Assembly (NCBI GenBank): GCA_029339505.1 | Contig: JAQISU010000348.1 | Location: forward strand, 2,517,501 to 2,581,500 | Reading direction: 5' to 3' | From: Unio delphinus | Taxonomy: Eukaryota > Mollusca > Bivalvia > Unionida > Unionidae | DNA length: 64,000 nucleotides | Shown: piece by piece, positions 1-12,063 of the stretch | Layout of the letters: every line of letters begins with the position of its first letter | Position numbering within the stretch: the first letter of the stretch is position 1 | Translations under genes and position numbers: made by a program | Notes under the pieces: model-generated | The model's input: the letters and a program-made list of their open reading frames with translations, nothing else | Told to the model about the DNA's origin: nothing | Database searches by the model: none

Positions 1-1
1 A

Positions 2-915
2 GCATTTACTACTCTCCAGTCCACCCTTCGCACTCATGTGGAAGGCATCGATCATCAAAGGCAAGCCGATTTAGCCGATGTAAATTAGCCACCTACAATC
101 TTGGCTACAAATATTTGTTTTGTGTCATCGACGTCTTTTCTAAATTTGCCTGGGTCGTACCATTGACTTCCAAATCGAGCGAAGAGTTAGTACGAGCCTT
201 GCAACTGGTGTTGAAACAAAGTGGTCGTCACCGTGTTCGTTGGCAAACCGACAAAGGCACCGAATTTCTGAACCAAGCATTCCAATGATAATTAAGGAAA
301 CGTGACATTCATTTTTCCACCACCGAAAATCCTGAAACCAAAGCTAGCATCGTGGAACGTTTTCAACGTACCTTGCAAGAATGCATGTGGAAGTATTTTA
401 CGCATCAACACACTCTCAAGTACATCGATGTCGTATCGCACTTAGTCCAAGCCTTCAACCAATCTTACCATAGACGCGTTGGAGGTGCCTCACAAGATGT
501 AACACCTGACAACGAAGTGACTGTTTCTGAGCGTCTGTTTGGTACGTCCCGGACTATGGCTGTCCCCAGGAAAGGTGGAGTGTTAACCACTGGAGATTGG
601 GTTCGCATTGACCAAACCAAACGCACTTTCGACAAAGGTTACTTACCCAACTGGACCAGCTAATTATTTCCTGTTACTGGACGAGTGCGTGATCGTCATC
701 CTACCGTCTATAAATTGGAAGACATGATCGGAGAAGTATTGAAATGAACGTTTTACTTGCCCGAGTTACAAGGTGTCACCAATAAAAAAGACGACCTGTA
801 CGAGATTGAAAGTATTCTCGAACGAACAACCCGTAAAGTAGAAAAATGTCGTGTCAAAGAAGTACGTTGGAAAGGATATCCTCCTAGTTTTGATTATTGG
901 ATTGACACATCGTAA
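2..915 (+). pseudogene. Polinton-type DDE integrase with C-terminal chromodomain, broken
   Basis: Translation in two frames recovers a retroviral-type integrase core. The first Asp is in a QADLADV context near base 75, the second in QTDKGTEF near 250, and the Glu in SIVERFQR near 352. The end (about 795-915) reads as a chromodomain, with EIESIL at its start and VRWKGYPPSFDYWI at its end; this fusion is known in Polinton and Ty3-type integrases. A frameshift near 87 and stops near 285 and 745 make it a pseudogene. The longest open piece is 352-663. Confidence 0.8.
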
Positions 916-1361
916 GTCATCGACTATAAAAAGGAGTGACCATCATGCCCTTCAATACATCTTCATCTACCACAGTGACTACTCATTTACCCAGTTCTTC
1001 TCTGCAACATTTACGAATTCAACCCTTGTGGGTGTGATGTGGAGAACGTGTCCCAAAAACGTAAATCGTCTTTTACTGTCAAATCTTTGTGGTGTATTGT
1101 GCCATCGGTGCAGCCATTGCTAATTTGAGTTTACAACAAGGAGACAAAGAATTGTGGACCAATTTTATTCAGCAGTTGCATCGGGTATCTTCTTCCCAAT
1201 CCTTCCTTAAAATACTCTTACAACGGGAACAATAATAACAATATTGGGAGCCTTGCGTCCAACGTCAGTCATTCTCCTAACAGTCACCCTTCCAATCACA
1301 ATTCTCTTCTAGACTCTCCTTTAACCTCGAGTGACTCCTCGGACAACAGAACGTTGGAATT
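916..1361 (+). other. Spacer between integrase and penton remnants
   Basis: No conserved protein is recognisable here. It lies where other Polintons of this layout have short virion genes, so it may be a gene eroded past recognition. Confidence 0.3.
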
Positions 1362-2150
1362 ATGAACAAGAATATTAACCAATTTTACTTAACGTTACCC
1401 AGTGACAATTCCATGGAGGTGTTTCCTAACAATGCGTTGTTCTGTTACACTGCTAAATTACCTCAAGCCATTCAACTGGATCAAGATGCCCATTGGTAAG
1501 TGGCTTTCATCGTTGGAAATGAAAACAGTTTTTCATTATAAGTGTATCACGAGCGATGCAACAACATTTAGACGAACCCATCACTGTCAGTGACCCGATA
1601 AAAAACATAGGACCCCAAAACTAAGCAGTCCACCTATCCGTTATCCATTCCTACATGCTATTGTTTTAGTGGTCAACATTTAGTGGCTACACTTGCCAGC
1701 AGATTCAATACTGTGTTTGGTAAAGCCATGGACAAAACCAGAAAAGTGTTACCTTTGAGTACAATAAAGTGGCTTGTCGCCTAATAATCAGATTTTCAGA
1801 GGACAAAATGATGGCCATTACCTTTTGTCCTGAATTGTAAGATATTTTGGGTGGAGACTCCTGGTTGGACAAGACAAAAAAAAAAGAATACCAGCTGTGA
1901 CCAGTAACTTGGATTTTGCGAAATAGTTTCGATTCCCTGTAGAAATGAGCCAAGGACTCAACATGATGTTTATGTACTCCGATGTGGTGGAGTACAACGT
2001 GTTAGGACACACCTCAGTACCGTTACTGAGTGTCATTTCTTTCAAAGTGGATTCTGCCGCAACTGCTGACGAGGAAAGTGGAAATACCTATCATGTGTTA
2101 CGCCTTCACTGGATGAAAAGTTGCCTTTACAAATATTTAAGTTATACTTA
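1362..2150 (+). pseudogene. Penton-like minor capsid protein remnant (copy A)
   Basis: The reading starts at an ATG with NQFYLTLPSDNSMEVFPNNA, a pattern I associate with the minor capsid/penton-like protein of invertebrate Polintons. A later segment (about 1945-2100) reads MFMYSDVVEYNVLGHTSVPL, the conserved C-terminal half. Several stops and at least two frame changes lie between. The remnant at 19270-19940 contains the same two motifs in the same order. The role (single-jelly-roll vertex protein) is inferred from the family. Confidence 0.65.
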
Positions 2151-3690
2151 AAAACAATACTTGAACCAATCAGATGAAGGAATTAGAACACGTGATCTAA
2201 TATTCGTCAGCTGGTTTGAGGCAGTGATACAATGGCTTGGATGCATCAAAGACGTGCCTTTCAGTGCTAGCGTTACACTAAATTATTAACCAAGGTTACA
2301 GTAGTGAACAGGAACAGACATCTCCATCGACATGAAGTTTTCCTGATTTGTAAATTCTTCATGCAAAACATTACTGTCCTTTTTATGCATTTGATAACTG
2401 GTATACATAGGGATATGATGGTATTGCATTGGTTGCAATGGAGATTATAAAATCTAGAAGAAACCATCAAACTTGAATCACCATTCACCACTGCTGGGAT
2501 GGAGTATTAAAACCAGAGTCACTGGTAAATGTGTTGAATGTGTAATGTAATGCCTTCTTGCCGGTATTTACACACAATATATATTCTGATGCAAATCAAA
2601 GTTATTATCACATTTACAGTACAAAATCCTTATTTTGTTCCCAGTAATGACTAATAAAAGATAATACTTTCTACAACTTTTATTTTTGTAAAGGTAAATT
2701 GCAGTATATACTAATTAACGTAAAGACATGTAATGTTAAACTTTAATGAGATTTTACGACTTAAATTTGGTCTTTTTGTCACCTTTTAAGAAATGGAATT
2801 ATTTCCTTTAATTACTTAATGGAACAATTTACAACAACTTTACAAACTAAAAGTTATTCTTTCATGCACCTTTTGCTCATTGGAAAAGTGGGCCATTTAT
2901 TTGCATTTTAGGACCCTAAAATTGCTTGTAAATATCATCTTTAATACCTTTAACTTTTTCCAAAAATTTGTATTAAAGTTAAGTAAAGGTCAAGCAAAGT
3001 TTGTCTTTCTTTATCTTTTAAGTGCTAGTAAAGACATATATTCAAGCAGTGTTACGTGCTTAGGCTCGAATAAGCAGCAACACAGAATGAGTGAAAACTA
3101 ACAAGCTTGTAAAACGTTAACATTCAATTTATTAATTTCAAATATTTTCATAAGAGAAAATAAATAAACTTACGGTTTTAGAAAATAAAGTCCAAAAATA
3201 ATCCAATATAGAAAGTCACAAAAATAATCCACTAATGGAATTGCAAGAGTCCTGATAAATAAATGTCCTAATAGTTCCCAGTTCGAATCTTGACGATGTA
3301 ATCCAATATGGACGACGATGACACCTGATTTACTTCTTGGTTTTATAATATTAATCCAATGTAAGTCAATGAGCAAATATTCTTTTGCAGATAAAAAAAT
3401 AATTCCTCTTGTTCAAACGAATTGACACAATTTCCAGTACACGGTAATTACAAATAACTCAAAAAGAAGACACAACTTAATATTATAAAAGCCCACCATC
3501 TACTAAATAGCTCTCTCCTAAAACATATATGTTTCTCTGTTTTTTTACGCAAACAAGGGTTCACGTGATTATCCAGAAGGTCACAGAAAGAACGAAAACA
3601 CGTACGCATGGAATGACCTAGATGAAAATCAGCAATTTGTCACACCCCCATCCCATCCCCAAGAACTAAAAATAAAATGTCCTTGAAATT
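2151..3690. other. Gene-poor AT-rich stretch within copy A
   Basis: Only short chance reading frames occur. It separates the penton and MCP remnants and may contain sequence inserted after decay began. No repeat boundaries are visible. Confidence 0.3.
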
Positions 3691-3696
3691 CATCCC

Positions 3697-4480
3697 GACT
3701 CTTTGGCGGATTCAGCTCCCATTGAGATTGAAATCAAAGGGCAACCCGAAGATTACATCGATCTGAACAGCAGTTACTTGTATTTGAAAGTGAAAGTGAT
3801 CACAATGGACAACTCCGTGCCGACAGCCGATGCCCGAGTAGCTCCTGTCAACAATTGTATGCTTTCCTTGTTCAGCGATGTGGATTTGTACATGAATAAC
3901 AAACTGGTCAGCAGTAGTATGGATACTTACCCTTACCAAACGTACCTCGAAAATTTCTTGACATACGGAAAAGAAGCCAAGAACACTCATCTAGATGCTT
4001 ACGTGGTATGAAAACCTGACACAGCAGGTGATAATAAGTTTAACGACACAGCCTTGACAGCAGACGAGGATTCTTACAATGACGGTTGTAACGACCTTCG
4101 AAAGAAAATTCTGCAAGGACGTAGGTTAGAAATGTTCGATCGTTTGCATTTGGACATATGGTTTCAAGAAAAGTATTTGCTGAACGTGGATATTCGCTTG
4201 AGACTGAATTTTAGCAGTACTGCTTTCAATTTGATGGCTCATGCCACCGAATAAAAAACCATTATTCAATAAGCCAGGTTATACGTGCGTCGTGTGGAAG
4301 TGTTACCTAAAGTGGGAAATGATATTAGTCACACTGTGAGCAGAACGACAGCAAAGTATCCGATACGACGCGTGGAAGTAAAAACTTTCACCATTGCAAC
4401 TGGACTCCTGTCATTCTGTATGCTGAATTCGATAATACCATAGAAATCAACAGTTTGAGAGAAGCTATTCTAGATTATTA
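3697..4480 (+). pseudogene. Polinton major capsid protein, F54H12.2-like, broken (copy A)
   Basis: The frame opens with APIEIEIKG and IDLNSSYLYLKVKV, followed by LFSDVDLYMNNKLVSSSMDT and YLENFLTYGKEAK (to about 4010). After a stop it continues with RRLEMFDRLHLDIWFQEKYLL and RLRLNFSS (4054-4254), then ARLYVRRVEVLP and PIRRVEVKTFTI. This order is typical of the protein annotated in many invertebrates as 'F54H12.2-like', a double-jelly-roll capsid protein of Polintons. Stops at about 4009 and 4252 and missing 3' sequence make it non-functional. Confidence 0.8.
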
Positions 4481-4486
4481 GAAACT

Positions 4487-5340
4487 ATGGAAGACCCTTG
4501 TCCCACTTTGAACACTGAAGAATCAATGGAAATGGAATGGGAGGTTCCAGAGAAAGCAAATTCCCAAGAACTAAGATTAGTAGTATTAATTCAGTCCAGA
4601 TGGCCAGAACAGGTACAACATTTAGTCATCTGTTTAACCAAACACTTGGAGAATATAATGAGGGACATGATCAAAAAAGATTGCTATGGATGTCAAACCG
4701 ATCATCCCAGTCAAATTCAACACGATAAATGTATGATGATGAGTCAAGAAGAAAAATTGGACGATTGTCTGAACGTAGCTTGGAGTCTTATCTCAGACGA
4801 AGCCGTGTTACTTCTTCTTGGAATCCTATCGTGTGTGCTAAAGATGAACTACTTCATCGCAAACCTCAAGCGAATCAAGCTTATGTCATCAACACAGACG
4901 ACAGTCATCTTCCAGGAATTCACTCGGTTGCTGTCTACTTTCCTCAAGCGGGCTGTGTGGAGTATTTTGATTCATATGGATTGCCTCCTTTTGAAGACGA
5001 TATCATTGACTTTATGAGAACAAATGCACAGACGATACGATTCAATAATGTGAAATTACAAAGCACAGATTCTGTGGTGTGTGGACAATATTGTGTCTAT
5101 TTTCTGCATCATCGCAGTCTTTGGTATTCCTTAGAACATTTAGTGACTTATTTTGATCGTCTTTCATCTCGAAACGATGAAAAAGTAAATCGATGGTTTT
5201 GTGACCATTATGGCCATATGTTGTCCTTAGCTAGGAAACGTAGTTTACATCAATGGCCCAATGACTTCCAACAGTGGAAATCTCAATTTTATTCACAATG
5301 TTGCGAAACCATATCAAAGATAATGTATTTGTGTTATTGA
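4487..5340 (+). pseudogene. Adenain-like cysteine protease of Polinton copy A, frameshifted
   Basis: The first part (4487 to about 4780) has CYGCQTDHPSQIQHDKC, the usual N-terminal region of invertebrate Polinton proteases. The catalytic part lies in another frame (4729-5340): GIHSVAVYF with the His, VEYFDSYGLPPF with the Asp, and VCGQYCVYFL with the nucleophile Cys. In the family this enzyme processes virion proteins. One frameshift near 4770-4800 separates the two parts; the catalytic residues themselves are intact. The C-terminal half is Trp- and His-rich. Confidence 0.8.
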
Positions 5341-5690
5341 AGAGTTATTTATTTGAAGAAAAAAATGTTTGTTGGTTGAAAAATAATGTTTAATTTTTGA
5401 AAAAAATATTTGTTTGTGAATTAAAAAATGTTTGTTAGCTGAAGAAAATTTAGTTTTGTTAGTTGCTTGTTATTTTAATACAAATGTCGTGTTTTGAAAC
5501 CAATGCGTTTGTCGTTTGTTTTACATTTTTATTAATATAGATGCTCTTTGACTTGTTTCTATCCCTCACATCAAACTATCCGAACGTTTCCAACCCCAAA
5601 CAGTAGAGGGGTGTTTTCTATCGCATCCGCGCTTGAACTATAAAAAGCAGGGGTAGCATCAACTTGCCATTTTAAGGGCTATTTATACTT
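5341..5690. other. AT-rich spacer
   Basis: T-rich sequence with repeated 'tttgttagttgaa'-like phrases follows the protease. No gene is seen. Confidence 0.3.
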
Positions 5691-6380
5691 ACAGAGTTTC
5701 CTTTTGGCTCAGAAACTCTATTCGACAATCTGGTTCTTCAAAAATCAGACCTGATCAATTTTGGCTCTCCACCATCAAAATTAACAACCCATTTAACCTG
5801 ACATTGACCAACCTACACATGTCACTTGACATACCTAGTTTTCAAAATTGATAGGGAACACACCAAATGTACACTCTGTACTAGACAAAATTAGAATGAT
5901 AGGATGTTAGGAAAAAATATAACTTGAACGATTGACTCAATTGCACAGGTGGCGTTCACAATATCGATATAGGATGTCCACTAGCAACAACTGGACTCGA
6001 TTTGATAAGGCAAGACGAACGACATCAAAGTGCCAGTTCACAGATCCTTTTCCTCCTCCTCTGCTGCCTGACTCCAACATCATCAAATGACTAGAAGTGG
6101 AAACCATTTTTCACTAGTCATCATTTGGTGCCATTGCACCTCAAGCTCTGCATCCTCCGAATGGTTGATAGGTTTGAGTGCGTGGCTGTTCTATTCCCAC
6201 TCACCTAGGTCTTTCATTCATGTAGATAGCTCCTTATAGGGATGCGGCATGACGACCAAATTAAATAGCATACTATGTATGCATAAACACCCGTGGGGAT
6301 GTGGCACCATTCCTTCCTCACGGGAAAATCTAAATCACTACCATATTAATTGGTAGTGTAAAATAGTGAACAAATGACAC
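5690..6380 (+). repeat. LINE-leader-like repeat module, copy 1
   Basis: This stretch is closely repeated at 7110-7860: both contain 'tccttttggctcagaaact', the 'ttgcacaggtggc' block, the 'caacaactggactcgatttg' block and the 'gtggcaccattccttcctca' block in the same order. A more diverged third copy lies at 8600-9330. The modules precede the LINE at 11590-14660, so a 5' leader or its monomers is the simplest reading. Confidence 0.6.
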
Positions 6381-7005
6381 GTTGTGGCCGGTTTCACTTT
6401 AAACCATAATTCATTCATTCAACGTGCCAGTTTCTGCTTCTAAAACTCTCCCTATATACAGCCTCATTGACAGCATTAGTATACAACTAAACTGCGATTT
6501 GCATGCCCTGATTGGAACACCAACAATCCGAGATATCGTCATGGTCTAAAAGTGACCATTAAAATTGTAACCCATTTTATGACCCCAAATAGATATTATG
6601 AGGTAGTCTCAAAGTCCAAAGACTATCAGGCCCAGGGACACAATGTTGCAATATAAAGTTATTTAATCTAAGTCAGATCCTCAATTTAATATTACTATCA
6701 GGTAGTCAAAGACCAGACTATCAGGCCCCGCAGCACAAGGCTGCCTTATAAACTAAGCTATAAGAACTAAGGCCTATAACATGATTTAGATGGCCAATAC
6801 CTGACCATCTAGCAAGACAGCACACTTACTTTAATGCAGTTTTACATAATAACCTTAATTACTTCAAATATTTACGTTGAATAACTAACAACGCGAGAAT
6901 AGGCTGTCATATGAGTTTGTTTACTCTACTTTAATAACAACTGAAATTATTCCAAAAAAATAAGGGAGACCACGGAATTGATACGACGGGAGGAGGCAAC
7001 ATCAA
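6381..7005 (+). repeat. Short CAGGCCC-type repeats between leader modules
   Basis: Around 6598-6790 the phrase 'gaggtagtctcaaag…actatcaggccc…gcacaa' occurs twice. It resembles the units at 9955-10290, which suggests both belong to one repeat family. Confidence 0.45.
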
Positions 7006-7109
7006 GATGGAGGAACAACAAAAGCAAAACACCCAAGAAGGACACAGGGACTCGCCGGACGGAATGAGGGAATTTAGGTTATACACTGTAACACTCCATC
7101 AAAAAGCCC

Positions 7110-7860
7110 TTTTAAAGGCTATTTTACTTACAGAATTTCCTTTTGGCTCAGAAACTATTCAACAATCTCGTTCTTCAAAAATCAAATTGGATCAATATTG
7201 GCTCTCCACCATCAGATTAACAGCCCACTTAAACCTGACATTGACCAACCTCCACATGTCACTTGACATACCTAGTTTACAAAATTGATAGGGAAAACAC
7301 CAAATGTACACTCTGTAATAGACAAAAAATGGAATGTTAGGATGTTAGGAAAAAATATAACTTCAAAGATAGACTCAATTTGCACAGGTGGCTTACACAT
7401 TATCGGTATAGGGTTTCCGCTAGCAACAACTGGACTCGATTTGATAAGGCTAGGGCGTGCAAGACGAACGACATCAATGTGCCAGTTCACAGATCTTTTT
7501 CCACCTTCTCCGCTGCCTGACTCCAACACCAGCAAATGACTAGAAGTGGAAACCATTTTTCACTAGTCATCATTTGGTGCCATTGCACCTCTAGCTCTGC
7601 ATCCTCCGATTGGTTGATAGGTTTGTGTGCGTCGCTGTTCTGTTCCCACTCACCTAGGTCTTTCATTAATGTCGATAGCCCCTTATAGGGGTGCGGCATG
7701 ACGACCAAATTAAATAGCATACTATGTATGCATAAACGCCCGTGGGGATGTGGCACCATTCCTTCCTCACCGGAAAATCTAAATCACTACCATATTAATC
7801 GGTAGTGTAAAATAGTGAACAAATGACCCTTTGTAGTAGGTTTCACTTAAAACCATACTT
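7110..7860 (+). repeat. LINE-leader-like repeat module, copy 2
   Basis: Direct repeat of 5690-6380, differing mainly by point changes and small indels. A short frame beginning at 7007 runs into the module (93 codons) but shows no recognisable domain. Confidence 0.6.
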
Positions 7861-8599
7861 CATTCATTCGTGTTTGATCATAGAGGTGTTTTCCTTCACG
7901 TCGGTGCTTGTCCATATATATAGAAGCACTCGTCTGTCTGGCTACCACATTCAGGCAAAGACTGCAGATCGAGTAGGACGGCTTTTCTGGAGCTGGCGAC
8001 CTGATGACGTCACGACGGGTGCGGAAGCACATTTTCCTGGGCTTAACAGTTAAGGACAGTTCAAGACGTTATCAACTCACTACCACTACGAAGAGAAAAA
8101 TCATGATGTGGGGCGGTGGACTATACAGAGGAAATATTTCGGCGAGTTTATAAGTCCCTTTAACAAGCGGCAGAAGTCAAAGATATATGGAAACTGAGTA
8201 GCCCACTATAACCACGTGGTGAAGAAAAATGGCGGGCATTGAAGTGGACATGCTCCTACGTCAAACTACTGGAACCACAATGTAACCAGCCATGGAAATC
8301 TAAACAATGTGGCGGACCTGAGGCGCGCTGACTGGTGATATCAAAGTATTGAGTAACCCACAGGCTGCCGTAGGATGATATCACCAAGTCAGCGAAATAC
8401 TACCTTAGATAGCCAGCTTTTTGACACAATTACAGCGGTCTTCTGATGTGTCGCCAGCATCGGACTACTCGAATGAAGCAGTTTCAACGAAAAGATATTG
8501 CCATTTATCTTTTCATTGCCTGAATAATAGGGGACTCATTTGGTTACGAGTACCCCTTTTTGAACAACTTTCCGTGGCCCTAAAAATCTAATATGACTT
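7861..8599. other. Unassigned sequence between repeat modules
   Basis: No gene is recognised. It contains several GC-richer phrases such as 'gatgacgtcacgacg' but no convincing exon or repeat partner in the window. Confidence 0.25.
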
Positions 8600-9330
8600 A
8601 TATTGGTACCTCCAGCAAAATTCATAACTTAAACAAACTACCATTGACTACACTATTATATGTCGCTTAGACATTTTAATTTTACAAAATTGTTAGGGAC
8701 TTATTATATGTACGCTTATGTACTAGTTTTATTTGAATGATAGGACTTTAAATAATAATTCTTCAACTTAAATATTTGAATAATTGCACAGGTGGCTAAC
8801 ACAATATTGGATGTTAATTTGTCCATTAGTACAACTGGACTGAATTTGACCTTTAGTAAGACCTTGGTTTTTCAGGTGTGGGCTGCGTCCTTTGCTGTGC
8901 TGTCTTGCTGTTGGCGTGCTCTGGTGTGTGCTGCTGTGTCAACGCCCTCCTGGACCTGGGCCTTTTCCACCTTTGCCATTTCCGACTCACCAAATTACTA
9001 GCGAAATGAGGAAACATTTCCCCTCGCTACCTTACAAGCTTGATTGGATGATAGGGGTGGGTGTGTGTAGGTACTATTCCTACCCACCCCCAATATAGGC
9101 TTTCATTTCCCCTGATAGTTACTTTTTAGTAATTCAGGGGAACGCCTTAACTGATAGTGCAATTAAGCACTTCTAAGGGAGGGAGTAACATCCCCTCCCA
9201 CCTAAATGGCTACCGATATGGTAGCTATAAAAGTTGCCCATATGCCCCTAGAGGGCGGTGGCAACTCAAAAACACCCAATTCAGTCAGTCTGGCTACCAA
9301 ACCAAACTAAAATGTTCTCTTACAAAAATA
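8600..9330 (+). repeat. LINE-leader-like repeat module, diverged copy 3
   Basis: The order of blocks matches copies 1 and 2: 'aaaattgttagggac', 'gaatgataggactttaa', 'ttgcacaggtggct', 'acaactggactgaatttga'. The copy is more diverged and is followed by 'aacatcccctccca' and 'catatgcccctagaggg', which recur near 10600-10670. Confidence 0.5.
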
Positions 9331-9954
9331 GGATCACCAACTACATAACCTCATTTTTTTTATTAGAAACCAACCCCAACCCAAATTTAACCAACGAAAT
9401 TATTTTAATATTCATCAACGAAATCGATAAAATAGGTAAAATATGAGAATGATTTGGAGAGCGATGGGAGTGGGTGAGACTACATGATGGAGCTGCATAA
9501 TACACTGGATTGCCCTTATGGCTAGTTGTAAGACACGAGTTGTAGACTGTACCATCATTGTGGAATGAAACACTTCCATCGATTCTCTAACATCTATTCT
9601 CAAATTTTATATTATTCTTAATTATTCTATTCTCTCCATACTCTATTCTATTCTCAATTCTTTTCTCTTTTCCTTACTCCTCCTTCTACTCTTCATCTTA
9701 TATGGAATAGCATAAATCACAATAGAAATATCTTTATTAAACCTACGGTCTTATAATGGTTTAATAAGCAGTTATTTCGGCAAACAGGCTCTATGAATCA
9801 TACTAGAGGTACCTGGGTTGAGTCTATACAAATAAACAGCTCGGTTTATGTATATGTGACTCTCAATCAAAGGAAATAACCATGCTTGGTAACCAGTTTT
9901 AACTCGCTCTAGAGCGGCCTAAATTTTACATAGATTTACACAGAACCCCACAAT
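9331..9954. other. Unassigned AT-rich sequence
   Basis: No gene is seen; a CT-rich run 'ttctattctctccatactc' lies near 9620-9700. Confidence 0.25.
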
Positions 9955-10290
9955 TAGAATTATAAGGTGGCTTAAACCCAGAGCTATCAGGACCAACTGC
10001 ACAATGCGGTAACTAAATCGTTAGAATAACTATTGTACATAGATACCTTAAATTAGAACTATAAGGTAGCTTAATCCCAGAGCTATCAGGGCCGACTGCA
10101 CAATGCGGTAATAAAATCATAATAATAGGACTTAATTAGACCCCCAAATTAGAACTATAAGGTGACTTAATTCCCAGTCATCAGAGCCAACTGCACAATG
10201 CGGTAACTAAATAGTTAGGAAAAATAGGAAAACCAAAATTTTAATTTATAACGTGGCTAAATCCCAAGCCATCAGGGCCTACATTAAAAA
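9955..10290 (+). repeat. Tandem repeat, four units of about 80-100 bp
   Basis: The phrase 'attagaa(c/t)tataaggtggctta' followed by 'ccagagctatcagggcc' and 'ctgcacaatgcggtaa' occurs four times with slight changes. Spacing varies between about 75 and 105 bp. Related phrases occur near 6600-6790. Confidence 0.7.
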
Positions 10291-10559
10291 AACAATATTA
10301 ACTATGTCATCTATTACTTTTTCCTTATTTAAACAGCACAAATTATTACATCATTATTTCAAAATTTATTTAAATACGTCAGACGATGCATAAGACGCAG
10401 GCACTCCCTTTCCAGACAGTCTGATCCGCCTTTTCCTCCCCCTGACATTTAACAACACTGCCAACGAATGTGTGTATCCATTCCCATTCGTTGATTGACT
10501 TAGAATTGTATCCCGTGAGATAGAAATGTCTCGAAATCGGATCATTTAAATAGCACCGA

Positions 10560-11316
10560 ATGGTGCATTAATGCGTAGGGAGGTGCGGCACCATTCCACC
10601 TCCCTCGAACAAATTAATTAGCCCCAAATGGGGTTTTAAATAGTCGTACATGCCCATATGGGCGAACACGACTCAAATTTAGCTGGATAGGATAGGTTTG
10701 GCTACCTATCGTTGGCACATCAACCCAAAGAAGAGTTACAGACTCAACAAGCTTAGGTAGCTTCAGATGCACCTGGAAAATGCTTGAGGTCTCCTGGACG
10801 AGCTGGCTATGGAGGCCATAGCATAACAGGCCAGGATTGAAGAAGATGATGAGAGAAAAAAGAAAGAAGAGAAGGAAATGAAAATAAAAATCTTGCCTCA
10901 CCTTATCATGAGTAAAGTGACACCTACGAAGTGACCTCCTCAGACACCACAACCACTAGAACCGCTACCAGTACAGGTGAGTGTGGATGATAACAGGAGG
11001 CCACAACATCCATGCCTGTGGCATAGGAGAAGAGAGGGGAGTTTTCACTATCCCTCAAAGTGAAGACTGTGAGAGTGAGGCTACTCATTCACCCTCTGCG
11101 CTCCCAATAACGAGTTAATTGGGAGAATAACGAGGCGACGTTGTGTGTGCGGTGGTAGACCTGGGAGATGTCAACATTAGCCAGGTACATTTTGAAGTTG
11201 GAAAAAACAGCCCTTCTCAGGGCTAAACAAATGTCTAGAAAAGAGACTATTCAAATTGCCAATTGGTATGAGAGAGGAGTAGTGTGATTATAAACGCTGA
11301 CTCTTTTCTGATATAA

Positions 11317-11365
<49 letters not shown>

Positions 11366-11590
11366 CTCGCGTGCGTTTGTGTGGATGTTAGAATATATGC
11401 TATTTGATAGTAGATTATGTGGTTTGTTTTGGCTGCTTCCCTGTGTGTGGATAATAAATAGATTGTGTCATATTTGATAGTAGATTATATGATTTGTTTT
11501 GGCTGCTTCCCTGTGTGCGGATGATAATAAATAACACCAACAACAACAGATTATGCAAATGAGAAGAATAAAGTAAGAGACCAAATACAC
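10560..11590 (+). repeat. Upstream leader-like region of the jockey/I-type LINE, with GT microsatellite
   Basis: The block 'aggtgcggcaccattccacc' at about 10580 matches the ends of modules 1 and 2. Downstream lie GA-rich sequence, a (GT)n run at 11319-11362 and a duplicated phrase 'atttgatagtagattat…gtttgttttggctgcttccctgtgtg' at 11402-11450 and 11470-11520. LINE coding sequence begins just after. Confidence 0.45.
11319..11362 (+). repeat. (GT)n microsatellite
   Basis: About 22 uninterrupted GT units. Confidence 0.95.
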
Positions 11591-12063
11591 CAAATGAAAC
11601 AAACTCCAGTAAACATTAACCATGACGACAACATCAACATTACAGGAAAGAAAAACAGCTACATCTTACACAGTAGTCAAGAACCCGGACGATCAGAACA
11701 CATATCGGATAGAGAGATGGAAGAGATAAACAAAGCAATTAGTGAGGCTGATAGGGTTGAACCGTACGGAAGGGAATACGAACAAAACAAAAGCAGCAAA
11801 ATCAAGGCAAAGGGCATATGTTAATGGAAATAAAAAATATTAAAGGGAAACAACCAATGAAAGGCCCACAAAAAATCAAAAGTACCAAACACGCTAGCAC
11901 GAAAAATGACAAAAATAGCAAACTAAAAACAATTGTGCAAAATGAACAAAACAGCACCAACGATAATATTGGCAACACCATCCAAAAATGTAGGTACACA
12001 AAAAATACCTCTTAGAACAAAAACGACAATTAGAATCAACTAACAGAAGATAACAAGCAAAAG

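Larger units (their letters stand above)
1..5340 (+). mobile_element. Degraded Polinton/Maverick copy A (second lineage, left end outside window)
   Basis: Four recognisable Polinton genes follow one another on the + strand: integrase, penton-like protein, MCP of the invertebrate 'F54H12.2-like' type and an adenain-like protease. All carry stops or frameshifts. The protein types differ clearly from those of the complete element at 38266-54489 and match those of the remnant at 17010-20760, so this is a separate lineage. No polymerase or ATPase is seen, and no terminal repeat was found, so the borders are those of the recognisable genes. Confidence 0.8.
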
